Part shown: piece after piece, positions 25,262-25,443 of the stretch | Layout: every line of letters starts with the position of its first letter | Position numbering within the stretch: the stretch's first letter is position 1 | Source: a virus | Length of the DNA: 25,443 nt | Reading direction: 5' to 3' (one strand) | Virus record (IMG/VR): IMGVR_UViG_3300010334_000241 | Coordinates: 1 to 25,443 of that record | The notes under the pieces: generated by a model | Database searches by the model: none | Seen by the model: only the letters and a program-made list of their open reading frames with translations | What the model was told of the DNA's origin: nothing | Program-made: the position numbers and the translations under genes

Positions 25262-25443
25262 TCAATAACCCCACCAGATGAATACAGCGCCGCCCGATCC
25301 AGCAACACCAGTGGCTTTACCAGTGGTACCGCAATATTCGTTGTCCATACCACCACCACCACCACCACCTCCATAGGTGCTTCCTGCTTGAGCAATGTAG
25401 TTTCCTGCGGCAGGCGAACCGCCTTTACAGCTATTTTGTGGCG
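25262..25443 (-). CDS. glycine-rich tail-fibre/adhesin protein, C-terminal end (partial)
   Basis: About 60 codons up to the TGA at 25262-25264, open at the window edge. Sequence features: CKGGSPAAGNYIAQAGSTYG, a run of seven glycines, then YCGTTGKATGVAGSGGAVFI and the end WWGY. Gly-rich runs closed by an "AVxIWWxY"-like end are typical of phage tail-fibre tips and gp38-type adhesins, which bind the host receptor. Followed after one base by the cupin gene. Being partial, its size and upstream domains are unknown. Confidence 0.72.
   Translation of the reverse strand, partial: PQNSCKGGSPAAGNYIAQAGSTYGGGGGGGGMDNEYCGTTGKATGVAGSGGAVFIWWGY
25347..25373 (-). repeat. GGT trinucleotide run encoding polyglycine
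   Basis: Plus-strand ACC/CCA triplets in tandem inside the fibre gene. Slippage would change loop length in frame. Confidence 0.6.

Noticed and set aside
25261-25395. Upstream extension of the cupin gene (MLKQEAPMEV... with a Val run)
   Set aside because: This is the glycine-rich fibre gene read in another frame; GGT repeats give the Val run.
1-25443. CRISPR array, insertion sequence, integrase or attachment site
   Set aside because: No regularly spaced direct repeats, transposase, terminal inverted repeats or integrase were seen.
1-25443. Bacterial chromosome origin for the window
   Set aside because: Dense tiny coupled genes, tRNA array, T4-late motifs, LPD29/DUF4337/cupin/fibre content and lack of housekeeping operons favour a phage, although several proteins look host-derived.

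Overview
The window looks like part of a large T4-type (myovirus) bacteriophage genome or metagenomic contig. The evidence is about 45 tightly packed genes, mostly tiny and mostly on the minus strand with 1-16 bp stop/start overlaps; 17 tRNA genes in two groups; T4-type late promoter motifs (NTAAATA / TATAAATA); a glycine-rich tail-fibre end; and typical phage cargo (SleB endolysin, ClpP, IscU/IscA-type Fe-S proteins, 2OG-oxygenase-like proteins, a cupin). The secreted Ala/Lys/Pro- and Gly/Tyr/Pro-rich proteins, the lipoprotein and the consensus sigma70 promoters suggest a Gram-negative, proteobacterial host. A freshwater betaproteobacterium is a guess from protein style only.

Layout. 1-3640: tiny-gene operons, each driven by a consensus sigma70 promoter, including an LPD29-like protein, a membrane-anchored SleB hydrolase and a DUF4337-like membrane protein. 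3663-6497: a coupled three-gene operon, PlcP-like phosphoesterase - GT4 glycosyltransferase - radical SAM protein. The first two match the bacterial lipid-remodelling pair PlcP/Agt (phospholipid to diacylglycerol to glycolipid). I consider this the most interesting content of the window. 6548-11260: a glutamine-amidotransferase-like solo gene, ClpP, unknown proteins, IscA, a P-loop kinase/nucleotidyltransferase fusion and IscU. 11324-15332: small secreted or Ig-like proteins and a secreted serine beta-lactamase-fold hydrolase. 15322-19404: a coupled cassette (gamma-carbonic-anhydrase-like, unknown, asparagine-synthase-like ATPase, GNAT) behind a penicillin-binding-protein-like peptidase whose signal peptide is encoded inside a tRNA gene. 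19375-24104: tRNA genes with small ORFs, a sulfotransferase-like gene, a 2OG oxygenase and two tRNA-like structures that are not ordinary tRNAs. 24105-25443: a small gene, a promoter-to-terminator ncRNA candidate, a membrane protein, a cupin and the end of a glycine-rich fibre gene.

Expression logic seen in the sequence. Minus-strand operons start from strong TTGAC(A/C)-16/18 bp-TATAAT-like promoters. Three of these have a GTTGTA-4nt-TACAAC palindrome just upstream of the -35, at the end of the preceding gene. The six plus-strand genes are all single and scattered. Each has a T4-late-like motif ending 4-6 nt before its ATG and no obvious ribosome binding site, so leaderless late expression is likely. 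Some minus-strand units (52-aa gene at 6706, 114-aa gene at 22932, operon at 11260 with iscU) also carry late motifs.
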